This document shows positions 23,923 to 32,746 of a stretch of DNA of 64,000 bases, one piece after another. The notes beneath the pieces were generated by a model, which was given only the letters and a program-made list of their open reading frames with translations, was not told where the DNA came from and did no database searches. A program made the position numbers and the translations under genes. The stretch's first letter is position 1; every line of letters starts with the position of its first letter. Source of the DNA: Chloroflexota bacterium (GTDB taxonomy: Bacteria > Chloroflexota > Anaerolineae > Anaerolineales > Anaerolineaceae); contig JAAYUC010000033.1 in assembly GCA_012517865.1 (NCBI GenBank), positions 1 through 64,000 of the forward strand. Direction: 5' to 3'.

Positions 23923-26028
23923 ATGCGTATCAGGACGACATCCGCACTCGGGGTATTGTTATTGGCAGCTCTTATCGCCGCGGTTTTTCTGCATGCGCCG
24001 GCTTCCGCGGTCAGCAGGCACCAGGAGGCAGAGGGTGGAGCGGTTATCTACCTGCCTGTCGCTTTTAAGGCGCCAGACCCGCCTCCTCCAGTTCAATCCA
24101 GGTCCGTGGGTCCCGACGGCGGTACTTTTACCGCTGTGGTAATTGACCCTGGCAATCCTTCCGTTTTGTATCTTGGCACATACGGGGCAGGGGTATTTCG
24201 GAGCAGCGACCAGGGAAACAGCTGGACGCAGCGCATCAGCGGATTGGACAACACCTTTATTCAATCTTTGGCGGTGGACCCTCAAAACAGCAATATTCTT
24301 TATGCCGGAACATATGCCGGCGGTGTGTACAAAAGCACCGACGCGGGCGCGAATTGGTTTGCTTCCACTGGTAATCTGACAGATTCGCATGTGGTTTATG
24401 ACATTGAAATTGACCCGCAAAATCCGCACATCGTGTATTTTGCCGGACGGATTAAGAACACCTTAATAGGAGTGGTGTATAAGAGCACAAACGGCGGTGC
24501 GGACTGGAGCCTGCTGATGCGGGGAGACCAATTCAGCACCGACGACTATTTCTATGACATCGACGTCGACCCTGCCAACAGCAATATCCTCTATCTTTCT
24601 GCCCACGAACACGGCTTTTATAAAAGCCTTAATGGGGGCGCTTCGTTCAGCGCGATTAACAGCGGCGTTGCTGACCTGAGCGCGCGCAGCACCGCGCTGG
24701 ACAGCGCGAATCCCGCGCTGATTTTTGGCGGGGTCTGGCACGGAGCGGGAGTGTATCGAAGCACAAACGGAGGCGCGAACTGGTCTAAAGTCAGCAGCGG
24801 CTTGCCCAGCGACGTGGAAGTTTACCGCCTGTACATGGACCAATCTGTCGGGGGAACCAAGCCGATATACGCCTGCACTTACGAAAACGGGCTCTACCGC
24901 TCTTTGAATAACGGCGGAAGTTGGGTCAGCGCTGGGTTGAACAACCAGTTCCTGTACGATTTTGCCATCGCCCCCGGCTCTCCTCAGCGCTGGTACGCCG
25001 GGCTGAGTTACCGCGGGCTGTACCGTTCCACGGACCAGGGCGCCAGCTGGACACCAAGCCACAACGACGTCAGCAGCCATTCCATTAACGGCTTCGCCGC
25101 TCTGACGACCCAACCCGGATACATCTATGCGGGGGTATACGGTATTGGGGTTGTGCGGACTAACGACGGCGGCAATACCTGGCAGGAGGTCAACACCGGC
25201 CTGTCCAATCGTCTGGTCACCTGGCTGACGGCAGCCAACAACAAACTTTACGCGCTCACTCCCAGCGCGGTATTTGTTTCCAGCGGTGAAAGCTGGATGA
25301 CCCTGGTCAATCCTCAGTCTTTTGGCTATGACCCGGCGCTTTACCTGGAAACCGTATTGGCGTCGGTAAGCACGCCGGAGGATTTCGCCGCGCAGGAAAT
25401 CCTTGCTCAGCTGGAGATACAGCCGGAAAACGGACTCACCAGCACGCCTCTCATCAGCCTGACGGCCATTGGCAGCACGCTGTATGGAGGCACTGCCGGC
25501 GCGGGCCTATGGAAATATTCCGGCGGGACCTGGACCCAGGTTGGGTTGAACGGGTACACCATTCCCAGCCTTTCCGCAGATGCTGTATTGGGCAGAGTGC
25601 TCATGTCCGCCTGCGACAGTTCCGGCATCTGCGCGGTGCGGTATCTGAAGGACAGCAGCTTCACGACCATTAATCAGGGCTTGGAAGGGATAAAAACAAA
25701 CCAAATCCTTGTGGTAGGCGAGGATTATTTTGCCGCGACAAACAACGGCATTTACGTGAGGGATAACACCGGCTCGTTATGGATACTGGCAGGCGCGCCC
25801 GGGGTGAACGCGCTTTCTATCAGTGTTCACGCCCAAAACTCCGCGCTGATGGCGGCAGGAGCGGCTGGCTCCACGTATTTCAGCAGCGATGGCGGCGCGC
25901 ACTGGCAAATTGCCACACCTGTACTGAACCGCTGGAATTATCAGAGCGTGATAATCGACCCAGCGGTCAGTTCGCGCGTCCTGTTTGGCACCCGGGAAGC
26001 CGGCGCATTTCGCTGGGACGGCCAATGA
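23923..26028 (+). CDS. Exported BNR/sortilin-like beta-propeller protein
   Basis: A 701-residue protein with a clear signal peptide (LGVLLLAALIAAVFLHAPASA). Many BNR/Asp-box repeats follow, such as VFRSSDQGNSWTQR, VYKSTDAGANW, VYRSTNGGANWSKV and YRSTDQGASWTPS, spaced as in seven- to ten-bladed propellers. Known relatives include glycosidase-like and sortilin-like folds, but no sialidase Arg triad is evident, so no enzyme activity is proposed. Just after the signal peptide lies AVIYLPVAFKAP, a Leu-Pro tag that recurs in other exported proteins of this window. I see no Shine-Dalgarno sequence. Confidence 0.85.
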   Translation: MRIRTTSALGVLLLAALIAAVFLHAPASAVSRHQEAEGGAVIYLPVAFKAPDPPPPVQSRSVGPDGGTFTAVVIDPGNPSVLYLGTYGAGVFRSSDQGNSWTQRISGLDNTFIQSLAVDPQNSNILYAGTYAGGVYKSTDAGANWFASTGNLTDSHVVYDIEIDPQNPHIVYFAGRIKNTLIGVVYKSTNGGADWSLLMRGDQFSTDDYFYDIDVDPANSNILYLSAHEHGFYKSLNGGASFSAINSGVADLSARSTALDSANPALIFGGVWHGAGVYRSTNGGANWSKVSSGLPSDVEVYRLYMDQSVGGTKPIYACTYENGLYRSLNNGGSWVSAGLNNQFLYDFAIAPGSPQRWYAGLSYRGLYRSTDQGASWTPSHNDVSSHSINGFAALTTQPGYIYAGVYGIGVVRTNDGGNTWQEVNTGLSNRLVTWLTAANNKLYALTPSAVFVSSGESWMTLVNPQSFGYDPALYLETVLASVSTPEDFAAQEILAQLEIQPENGLTSTPLISLTAIGSTLYGGTAGAGLWKYSGGTWTQVGLNGYTIPSLSADAVLGRVLMSACDSSGICAVRYLKDSSFTTINQGLEGIKTNQILVVGEDYFAATNNGIYVRDNTGSLWILAGAPGVNALSISVHAQNSALMAAGAAGSTYFSSDGGAHWQIATPVLNRWNYQSVIIDPAVSSRVLFGTREAGAFRWDGQ

Positions 26029-26033
26029 TTGCC

Positions 26034-26056
26034 AAAAACCGCGCCCCCGCGTTTTT
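26034..26056 (+). terminator. Intrinsic terminator after the BNR protein gene
   Basis: AAAAA-C-CGCG, a CCCC loop, then CGCG and TTTTT, starting 6 bases after the stop codon. The stem is short but GC-rich, and the flanking A and T runs pair. Confidence 0.6.
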
Positions 26057-26116
26057 CGGAACTATCGCGGAATAGATAAAGAAAATGGCTGATATCCATT
26101 ATCGCAGAGGTAAACC

Positions 26117-27487
26117 ATGTTGATTGTGATGTCCGATCTGCATTTCGCGGAGTCCAAATCGCTCGCCTTGGGCGGCAGGCAGTTCAATCATAATCTGCCC
26201 GCTGAGGTGTATCAGGATTTTTTCCGGGAAATCGTTGAATCTCTGGATGACGGCGTGGTGCCGGAGGTTGACTTGGTTCTGGCCGGGGATATTTTTGAAC
26301 TCACCCGCTCCGCCTTGTGGCTGGAAGGTCCCCTCAGGCCTTACGGGCATTTGGACGGCATCGCGGAAGGCGGCCCGCTGGAAGGACAAATACTGTCCAT
26401 CCTGGCAGCGATTGCCGCGGATGAGCGTGTCGCGGGGACGCTTGAGATTATTAAAGGCCTGGAGCCGCTTTTTCAGCGTCCAACGCACGTCCATTTTATT
26501 CCTGGCAATCACGACAGGCTGACAAACGCCACGCCAGCTGTACGCTCTGCCGTTAGGCGCATGTTGGGTATGAGGGAAGACGGGGCACCCTTTGACAACC
26601 AGTACTTTCATCCATTTGGCGAGGAACCCGGCGTTCTGGTGCGGCATGGGCACGAGTACGACCCTAACAATTTTGGCGTAAATCTCACCATGGATTCCGC
26701 ATTGCCGGCAGTGCTGCCTGCCGAGTGGTACAAACGACCGGTGCTCGGCGACATTACCACGTTGGAACTGGCAGCCAGGCTGCCAAAGATTTTCAAAGAT
26801 CACTATTCCGATGCTGTAATTCTCAGGCAGGCTCCGCTCTTAACCCTTTATCAACGTATCATGGAGTTTGACAATGTTCGTCCCGCGAATGCATTGATGA
26901 ATTTTCTTTTCTCAACCCCCGGCCTTTCCCGCGGTGACACCTGGAAATACCTCGAGCCGGTGTTTAAAGAGGCCAGGGATGATATTGCCAGAGACATGAG
27001 CCTGAAACAGCAGTTTCTCTCGCTTGGCGCGCTGGTGGGGATACCCCTTTTTAACCTGAGGCTACTGCTGGATAAACGGATCTGGAAAAAACAAATTCCT
27101 TTTTGGGTTTTTGGGAAGCTGATCCAGTCTCTGGCGGGAAAGTACAAGCTGGGAACCTTGATGGATATGGTTGCGAAAGAGGAATGCTTGAGCGGCGCTG
27201 AATCAACCATTAATTGTTTGGTCAGCGGGCACACGCACACTCCGGCGGTGGAGCTTTTAGGTGCGCGCGGCGGGAGGGAGCGCTTTTACCTGAACAGCGG
27301 CACATTCCGAAATGCGATCACATCCGCGCCGGATATGCTCAGTTTCGGGCGTTTGCGCTCCAGGGCGCGGGTGCTTATCTATGGGCCCGGGGAGAGGAAT
27401 CCGGAATACACCCGCGAAACGGGATGGTCCTTTGATTATTCAACTAAATTTGGTTACGGTTCAGAGGTTTTGAGCGCTGAGGTTTGA
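26117..27487 (+). CDS. Calcineurin-like metallophosphoesterase
   Basis: A 456-residue protein with the full dinuclear metal motif set: MSDLHFAES, LAGDIFEL, PGNHDRLTN, RHGHEYD and SGHTHTPAVE. It has no signal peptide, so it is probably cytosolic. About 150 residues are inserted between the RHGHE and SGHTH motifs, an all-alpha-looking region I do not recognise. SD GAGG lies 7 bases before ATG. Substrate unknown. The gene is flanked by terminators and is probably monocistronic. Confidence 0.88.
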   Translation: MLIVMSDLHFAESKSLALGGRQFNHNLPAEVYQDFFREIVESLDDGVVPEVDLVLAGDIFELTRSALWLEGPLRPYGHLDGIAEGGPLEGQILSILAAIAADERVAGTLEIIKGLEPLFQRPTHVHFIPGNHDRLTNATPAVRSAVRRMLGMREDGAPFDNQYFHPFGEEPGVLVRHGHEYDPNNFGVNLTMDSALPAVLPAEWYKRPVLGDITTLELAARLPKIFKDHYSDAVILRQAPLLTLYQRIMEFDNVRPANALMNFLFSTPGLSRGDTWKYLEPVFKEARDDIARDMSLKQQFLSLGALVGIPLFNLRLLLDKRIWKKQIPFWVFGKLIQSLAGKYKLGTLMDMVAKEECLSGAESTINCLVSGHTHTPAVELLGARGGRERFYLNSGTFRNAITSAPDMLSFGRLRSRARVLIYGPGERNPEYTRETGWSFDYSTKFGYGSEVLSAEV

Positions 27488-27508
27488 AGCGAACCCCAAA
27501 CTCAACTT

Positions 27509-27826
27509 CTACCTTTGCGCGATTAGCGCCTGCGCGCGTTTGAAATCTTTTACGCGCACATAAATGGTGTAAACAAAGCCGGGCTGTTGAGACCCTTTGT
27601 AGAGGGCGATGTTTGAGGCGGCGTAGGAACGGGCGTCTATCCAGGAACCCAGCGCTCCGCGCGTTCTTTGGGTCTGAAGTCGATAAGGAATCTTTTCGTT
27701 CTTCAGGATATCTTCAATCCGGCGGATTTCTCCTGAGGATGTATCGGCAGCCAATTTTTTACCAATAAGAACCAGAGCGTTTGCCGTAGTCTCACCTCCG
27801 AAAAAAAGACAAACCCTCAGAATCAC
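27509..27826 (-). CDS. Small hypothetical protein, start codon unresolved
   Basis: The 105-codon frame opens at a GTG (27826) that lies inside the terminator hairpin of the upstream operon. A near-perfect SD (GGAGGTGAG) lies after the hairpin, near 27792-27800, and 7 bases beyond it the frame has ACG (27787) and no ATG, GTG or TTG. The product from there reads TANALVLIGKKLAADTSSG with a C-terminal YTIYVRVKDFKRAQALI. It vaguely resembles small DUF2007-like proteins (GEIRRIEDILKNEKIPYRL). Translation might start at ACG, at a later in-frame TTG (LAADTSS), or at the GTG. Function unknown. Confidence 0.55.
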   Translation of the reverse strand: MILRVCLFFGGETTANALVLIGKKLAADTSSGEIRRIEDILKNEKIPYRLQTQRTRGALGSWIDARSYAASNIALYKGSQQPGFVYTIYVRVKDFKRAQALIAQR

Positions 27827-27845
27827 GTTGGAACTGAGGGCTTGT
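27801..27845 (-). terminator. Terminator of the AOR-Hdr-Flx operon
   Basis: On the minus strand ACAAGCCCTCAG pairs with CTGAGGGTTTGT (12 bp, one G-T) around a 13-base loop. The stem is followed by C and seven Ts. It begins 44 bases after the stop of the polyferredoxin gene, which makes that gene the end of the operon. Confidence 0.88.
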
Positions 27846-27888
27846 TTCGAATTTACGTCATTGTCCCTTGGTCAACTCGCGCGTGGTT

Positions 27889-28878
27889 TCATCCGGTTTT
27901 ACTTTTCTTTGGGGCGCGGGTCTCGGTCAGGGTGTGCCCGCGCAGAGCACGCACCAGGTCCGCGCGGCGCAGAGCGCGCTTGCGGTCAATTTCTACCATG
28001 CTGGCTTTGTCATCGGCGAGTTTGCGCAGGGCTTCAATCCAGGCGGCGCTGGAAACAGGCTTGTGATTCAGCCGCCAGCGTTCCACTTTCACTGCCAGCT
28101 CATTTTCATTCACCAGCACGTCGCGTGAGCGTTTTACCTGCATGCCCTGGTAGTCAAAAACAAATTCCTGACTCTCGTATTTGGGTTTAATCGGGCAAAC
28201 TTGCATGCAAGCCCCGCATTTGATGCAGTAATAGTCTGCCAGAACGAGCTCGCCCTGATCGTTGATGTGGAGCGCGCGCGTGGGGCAGATATCCGCGCAG
28301 GCCAGGCAGCCTTCCACACAGCGTTCGCGGTGCAGTTCCACAGAACCCTGCCAGGCCTGGCGCACCTCGAACGCGCCTTTGCTCGCGACCTCACACTGTC
28401 GGCAGTGGATGCAGTTATCAAAATCGATGCGCATAGTGTCGCGTTTTTCGTCATAACTGATGACGTTTGCGGAACAGTTGTCTATCACGAAATCTTTCAG
28501 CGAAAAATCGAATTTTTCCTTGCGGAAAATAATCTTCGAAAGGTACTCGGGATAGGCGTCATACTCCCGCACTGGTATTTCGGGTTTGCCGTTGATGGTC
28601 AGACTGATGGCGTGTGTGGGGCAGGAAACAACGCACATGCCGCAGTTGACGCATTTTTTCTCGTCCACATCCACGGAAGCCCTCACAGCGATGCGGCCGT
28701 TTTCCAGTTGGACCGGCACGTGCGTGAGAGCCTGTTTGGGGCAGACAATCGGGCCAATCTGGCAGCCGACGCACTTATCAAGGTCCCAGGTCATCAGGTA
28801 GTTGCGCGTGACCATGGCGCGGCGTATCGTCATCTTGTGTTCGTCGCGTGTTTTTTGAGGAATACCGCGTTGACTCAT
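27889..28878 (-). CDS. Polyferredoxin-like multi-[4Fe-4S] protein
   Basis: A 329-residue iron-sulfur protein, last gene of the operon. Cys motifs include a degenerate CVGCQIGPIVCP, then CVNCGMCVVSCP, CIHCRQC, CVEGCLACADICP and CIKCGACMQVCP, enough for about four to five clusters. The C-terminal 90 residues are basic and without Cys. It probably wires electrons between the flavin subunits and soluble ferredoxin (inferred). ATG 28878 has GGAG 6 bases upstream. I do not recognise an exact named family. Confidence 0.82.
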   Translation of the reverse strand: MSQRGIPQKTRDEHKMTIRRAMVTRNYLMTWDLDKCVGCQIGPIVCPKQALTHVPVQLENGRIAVRASVDVDEKKCVNCGMCVVSCPTHAISLTINGKPEIPVREYDAYPEYLSKIIFRKEKFDFSLKDFVIDNCSANVISYDEKRDTMRIDFDNCIHCRQCEVASKGAFEVRQAWQGSVELHRERCVEGCLACADICPTRALHINDQGELVLADYYCIKCGACMQVCPIKPKYESQEFVFDYQGMQVKRSRDVLVNENELAVKVERWRLNHKPVSSAAWIEALRKLADDKASMVEIDRKRALRRADLVRALRGHTLTETRAPKKSKTG

Positions 28879-28888
28879 TCTTGCTCCA

Positions 28889-29752
28889 TTAAATATCCGC
28901 CGGCAGGGCGTTGAGTTCCGCCAGACTGAAAACCGGACCGTCTTTGCAGATATATTTTGAACCGATGTTACAGCGTCCGCACTTGCCCAGGCCGCATTTC
29001 ATCCGCTTTTCCAGGGAGGTGAAAATTGCCTCAGGTGGGAAGCCGAGCGAGACAAGAGCGGGCAGCGTGAATTTGGTCATGATGGGCGGACCGCAGACAA
29101 TCGCGACAGCGTTATCCGGGGAAGGAGCGATTTGCCTGACCACATCCGGCACGTAACCGACGTGATGGTCCCAGTTTTCCTCGGGCACATCGATGGCCTG
29201 GTGGATTTCCATATCGTCGCGCTGATACCAACTTTGAATATCGTGTTTGTACATGCACAGGCCGGAACTGCGCGCGCCGTAGATGACTGTCAGCTGGCCA
29301 AAATCCGGTCGGTTTTGGGGATGCTGGACGTGTTTGGTGAGGGCGTAGAGCGTGGAAAACGCGCAGCCGCCGCCAATGATGACCAAATTCTTGCCTTTCC
29401 AATCCGCGAGCGGAAAGCCGTTCCCGAGCGGTCCCCGCATTCCAAGGGTATCCCCGGGCTTCAATTCGTGCAGCGCTTTGGTCACCGAACCCATGCGCTG
29501 GACAGTGAAACGCACAAAATCACCCTCCCAGGCAGCGGAAGCGACGCCAAGAGGTGATTCCCCTTTACCAAAAACGGAAAGCTGGCAAAATTGTCCGGGA
29601 TTAAACTTCTTGAAGAAGGCAATCTTGTCGGCAAGATTCTCAAACGACAATTCCAGCGTTTTAAGGGTTCTGTCGGTAGATTCGAAATACGCGCGCAGCA
29701 CCCGCATAGGTGTTGGTAGGTATGGGTTGGGCACGGAAGGATTAGTTGGCAT
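28889..29752 (-). CDS. FAD/NAD(P)-binding oxidoreductase, FlxA/HydG/AsrB-like
   Basis: A 287-residue ferredoxin-NADP reductase-type subunit. The FAD-binding beta barrel (NPGQFCQLSVFG, MGSVTKALHELKPGDTLGMRGPLG) is followed by the NAD(P) domain (NLVIIGGGCAFSTLYAL, VAIVCGPPIM). The C-terminal [2Fe-2S] motif is CGLGKCGRC plus a later Cys (YICKDGPVF). It is the NAD(P)H entry point in FlxABCD-HdrABC and sulfhydrogenase complexes. ATG 29752 overlaps the upstream gene by 11 bases. NADH versus NADPH preference cannot be read. Confidence 0.9.
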   Translation of the reverse strand: MPTNPSVPNPYLPTPMRVLRAYFESTDRTLKTLELSFENLADKIAFFKKFNPGQFCQLSVFGKGESPLGVASAAWEGDFVRFTVQRMGSVTKALHELKPGDTLGMRGPLGNGFPLADWKGKNLVIIGGGCAFSTLYALTKHVQHPQNRPDFGQLTVIYGARSSGLCMYKHDIQSWYQRDDMEIHQAIDVPEENWDHHVGYVPDVVRQIAPSPDNAVAIVCGPPIMTKFTLPALVSLGFPPEAIFTSLEKRMKCGLGKCGRCNIGSKYICKDGPVFSLAELNALPADI

Positions 29753-30767
29753 GCTGCGCCTCGCTTTCGTACGCGCTGGCTTTTTTAATCATCGCCCGTA
29801 TGTCCAGCCCGACCGGGCAGTAACGCACGCAGCGTCCGCAGCCGGTGCAGCCCAGCTTGCCGGCGTGCTCCCACCAATAGCTGTACTTATGCATGAGCCT
29901 TTGGCGCGTGCGTTCCCGGCGGGTTGGCCGGGGATTGTGCGCGGAAGCTTCCAGAGAATAAACCCGGTACATGCAGGTATCCCAGTTGCGAACGCGCGTG
30001 CCGCGCTGGGCTTCATCGACCAGGTCGAAACAGAAGCAGGTAGGGCACAAAAAGGTGCAGATGCCGCAGCCCAGGCAGGACTGGGAGAGCTCGGCCCAAA
30101 TTTCTTTATCAAAGACTCTGTCCAGTTTCTCTTTGATGCCGTCCAGTTCAAATACTTTTGGGAGGGACTTTTCCGCGGCAGCCTGAACGGCCAGCGCGAT
30201 TTCCTGTTGGGCAGCTTCGGCCGGGGATAATTCGCTGAATAAAGCTTCAACGCGTTCAGACAGGGTTTCAACGAAAAAAACTTCGCCCAGGTCTGTCAGG
30301 AGCGCGTCCAAACCTTCGGTGTGGAATGGTCCGGATTCTGTGCTCGTGCAGAAACAGGTCGCGCATGGTTCATGGCAGCCCAGACCAATCAGGAAGGTTT
30401 CGGCCCGGCGCGCCAGCCAGAAGGGGTCCTGGTTGTCCCCTTCCGCAAAGACTGTGTCGAGCAGAGTCACAGCTTTCGCGTCGCAGGGTCGTATTCCAAA
30501 GACAATGCGTTTTTGAGATTCGGGCGCCGCGCTTTCCAGCTGGCCTGAGATCCTGTTGTATTTCAGAATGGTTTCTGATTGTGGGAAGAAAAGCGCTTTG
30601 GCTGGATAGCGGGTGTTGTGAGGTTCCTGCAGGCACAGTTCTGATTGCGCGGTGAAAGGCAGAAATTCCGAGTACTCACCGACTTTCTGCGGGGCCAGAA
30701 TGGAATACTCAGCCGACCAACGGGCTAAGCGAGAATAAAGTTCATTCTTGGGGAGGAGATATTTCAT
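29742..30767 (-). CDS. Iron-sulfur subunit, FlxB/sulfhydrogenase-beta/AsrA-like
   Basis: A 341-residue protein. The N-terminal half has the family signature FGIRPCDAKAVTLLD and LGCHEPCATCFCTST. The C-terminal half has two [4Fe-4S] motifs, CLGCGICTFLCPTCFCF and CTGCGRCVRYCPVG. This is the partner of the FAD subunit in sulfhydrogenases and Flx complexes. The start overlaps the previous stop (ATGA), indicating coupled translation and probably fixed stoichiometry. Confidence 0.9.
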   Translation of the reverse strand: MKYLLPKNELYSRLARWSAEYSILAPQKVGEYSEFLPFTAQSELCLQEPHNTRYPAKALFFPQSETILKYNRISGQLESAAPESQKRIVFGIRPCDAKAVTLLDTVFAEGDNQDPFWLARRAETFLIGLGCHEPCATCFCTSTESGPFHTEGLDALLTDLGEVFFVETLSERVEALFSELSPAEAAQQEIALAVQAAAEKSLPKVFELDGIKEKLDRVFDKEIWAELSQSCLGCGICTFLCPTCFCFDLVDEAQRGTRVRNWDTCMYRVYSLEASAHNPRPTRRERTRQRLMHKYSYWWEHAGKLGCTGCGRCVRYCPVGLDIRAMIKKASAYESEAQHAN

Positions 30768-31732
30768 GAGAGTTTTCCTCCGGCCTGGAAGTGTTTTTTA
30801 TCGTCCATCGTGAACGCCGCAAACGGCGGCTGAGTTTTATCGTCCATCCCTGCCGCAAATTGATAGTAGTCCCACATGTCTTTGCCCAGTTTGTCAGTCA
30901 GGTAAGTCATCTGGATGTCCATCGGGCAGGCGCGCTCGCAGGCGCCGCAGCTGGTGCAACGACCGGTTTGATGAAAGGCGCGGATGATGTGCCAGGCGTG
31001 CGTTCCGGCAGGCGTGGTGCCGCTTTCTGTCCAGCGCGGGGTGTTATGGTCAACAAAACATTCTTCGCAGTAGCACATTGGGCAGGCTTCCCGGCAGGCG
31101 TAGCAGCGGATGCAGCGCTCGGCTTCTTGCCTGAAAAACGCGGTTCGTTCCTCGCGGGAGAGTGCTTCAAATGATTCGACGCGCGCGCGAATGAGGGTGG
31201 GATCGCCTTCGGGCAGTGCCTCTCCCAGCAGAATATCCGCGCTGAGTGGGTTGGGGTGCACGCAGCGCTGGCAGGAAGGATGAAGCAGTTCCTGGCGCGG
31301 GAGCCGGAAGGTTTGGTGTCTGGCGCGCACAATCAGGGTGCTGTCGGTGTCTTCATACCCCAAGATGTCTTCACCGGTCAGCGCGATAACCTTCCTCCAG
31401 TCGATAATCCCCGTGCAGGGGATGCCAATAAGATACAGGTTTTCTCTGCTGTGCTGTTTTTCGACAATCAGGGCGTTCACGGAACGGTTTTCACACCCGC
31501 GCACCAGCATGCCAATGCGGGTCTCGCGCGGGTAGCGCGTCAAATAATTCGCGAGGTTGTTCGCGCAAAGGCCGTTGTAGGTGAGGTTTTCAAGGTCTTC
31601 CGGATGCGTGAAAAATGCCGGCTGCGGGCGTAAAGGCGCGTCTTCCTTTCGGAAGGCTATAACCACGTCCACAAGGCCTTCTTTCAGCAGGCGTTCCGCT
31701 TCGGACCGGATTTTTTGTTCCAGTTCACTCAT
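30764..31732 (-). CDS. FlxC-like iron-sulfur protein with an FrhB-like N-terminal half
   Basis: A 322-residue protein. Residues 1-180 resemble the beta-subunit fold of FrhB/FdhB proteins (YNGLCANNLANYL, GMLVRGCENRSVNALIVE, GIPCTGIIDW). The C-terminal part carries CIRCYACREACPMCYCEEC and CTSCGACERACPMDIQ. The frame is open upstream to 31807, but ATG 31732 gives MSELEQKIRSEA, overlapping the mvhD stop by only 8 bases. It probably passes electrons between MvhD/HdrA and the FlxB-FlxA pair. Confidence 0.85.
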   Translation of the reverse strand: MSELEQKIRSEAERLLKEGLVDVVIAFRKEDAPLRPQPAFFTHPEDLENLTYNGLCANNLANYLTRYPRETRIGMLVRGCENRSVNALIVEKQHSRENLYLIGIPCTGIIDWRKVIALTGEDILGYEDTDSTLIVRARHQTFRLPRQELLHPSCQRCVHPNPLSADILLGEALPEGDPTLIRARVESFEALSREERTAFFRQEAERCIRCYACREACPMCYCEECFVDHNTPRWTESGTTPAGTHAWHIIRAFHQTGRCTSCGACERACPMDIQMTYLTDKLGKDMWDYYQFAAGMDDKTQPPFAAFTMDDKKHFQAGGKLS

Positions 31733-32168
31733 GCGCGCCTCCCTCTTCCAAAGGCTGGCGTGCGGCAAGCGCTTCCGCGGAGCCAAGCTGCTGAAGCTGG
31801 TTCTCAAAATCTGCCAGTTCGCGCTGTATTCGTCCGCGGTCCTGCAAATCTAACCAGACAAAACGCAAGCGCGCTTCATCGTAACCAATGTAGTCCATAA
31901 AGCTGGAAAATTCCTGCAATTGTCTGCGGGCGGCCAGATTTCCTTCTTTATAGTGGCATTTCTCCGGCAGGCAGCCGCTGATGACGACACCTTCCGCGCC
32001 GCCTTGCACCGCATTGAGCACGAAAAGGGGGTCGATGCGGCCTGTGCAGGGCACTTTTATCAGACGAATGTTGTCAGGCAGGCGCCTGTCCACCCATTCC
32101 TGGTCTTCCGGGGCATAAAGGCACCAATGGCATTGAAAGAATGCGATTTTGGGCTTGTGGTCTGTCAT
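31725..32168 (-). CDS. MvhD/FlxD-like [2Fe-2S] subunit (methyl-viologen-reducing hydrogenase delta)
   Basis: A 148-residue MvhD-family protein, the docking subunit that delivers electrons to HdrA. The ligand motifs are FFQCHWCLYA, KVPCTGRIDP and SGCLPEKCHY. All positions that are selenocysteine in some relatives are ordinary Cys here. ATG 32168 overlaps the hdrC stop by one base (TAATG); the longer upstream frame is inside hdrC and rejected. A second MvhD domain is fused to the C-terminus of HdrA in this operon. Confidence 0.9.
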   Translation of the reverse strand: MTDHKPKIAFFQCHWCLYAPEDQEWVDRRLPDNIRLIKVPCTGRIDPLFVLNAVQGGAEGVVISGCLPEKCHYKEGNLAARRQLQEFSSFMDYIGYDEARLRFVWLDLQDRGRIQRELADFENQLQQLGSAEALAARQPLEEGGAHE

Positions 32169-32746
32169 TACAGCGCTCCTTCCGGGTTCAGCCATTTCCA
32201 GATGCTCTCCACAACATTCTCGTCGGAATAGTCTGCTGGAATACTGATTGAGTTGGAACGGCAGGCCGCACCGCACATACCGCAGGCCATGCACAAGCCC
32301 GGGTCTACCACCGCGACGGGGATACTGCCGCGGTAAGGCAGCTTGCGGGTTTCGATGGTGATGGCTTCATACGGACAGACCTCGGCGCACAGGCCGCAAG
32401 CCACGCAGGTTTGCTGGTCAACAACCGCCGTATGCAGGGGCGTCTTCTGGCCGTTTTGCACCGCGATTTTTTTCACGGCGGTAATCACGCCGGAGATATG
32501 GATTTGCTGAGGGCAGGCCGGGTAGCACAAATCGCAGGAAGAACACAACCAGGTCGTGGGGTTGCTAAAACTCTCTTCGCGCATCTCCATCATTACCATA
32601 CGGAGCAGGCGCCGGGGGTTGTATTCAGGTTCAAGTTTCTGCTGAATCATGCACTTGCTTGTGCAGGTTCCGCAGGAATAACACATTTCAAGATTTTCTC
32701 CGCCGGGTAAAGCCCGGACTTCATCAGCCAATCCTGATTTGAACAT
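32168..32746 (-). CDS. HdrC-like subunit extended by a 2x[4Fe-4S] ferredoxin domain
   Basis: A 192-residue protein. The N-terminal HdrC part has CYSCGTCTSKC and CSSCDLCYPACP. The C-terminal part is a bacterial ferredoxin with CVACGLCAEVCP and CMACGMCGAAC. Canonical HdrC normally partners HdrB, the CCG-domain disulfide reductase, but no HdrB is encoded here, so this HdrC presumably contacts another module such as the AOR. The start is ATG 32746, sharing its A with the hdrA stop (TGATG); an adjacent GTG at 32749 is possible. Confidence 0.88.
   Translation of the reverse strand: MFKSGLADEVRALPGGENLEMCYSCGTCTSKCMIQQKLEPEYNPRRLLRMVMMEMREESFSNPTTWLCSSCDLCYPACPQQIHISGVITAVKKIAVQNGQKTPLHTAVVDQQTCVACGLCAEVCPYEAITIETRKLPYRGSIPVAVVDPGLCMACGMCGAACRSNSISIPADYSDENVVESIWKWLNPEGAL

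Noticed and set aside
24200..25160. Internal repeats in the BNR protein gene as DNA repeats
   Set aside because: The similarity is at the level of Asp-box protein motifs; the DNA itself is too diverged to call a tandem repeat.
31725..32168. Selenocysteine in MvhD or in FdhA
   Set aside because: Relatives can carry Sec, but here MvhD has Cys in all motifs and FdhA has Cys362. Neither frame contains an in-frame TGA.
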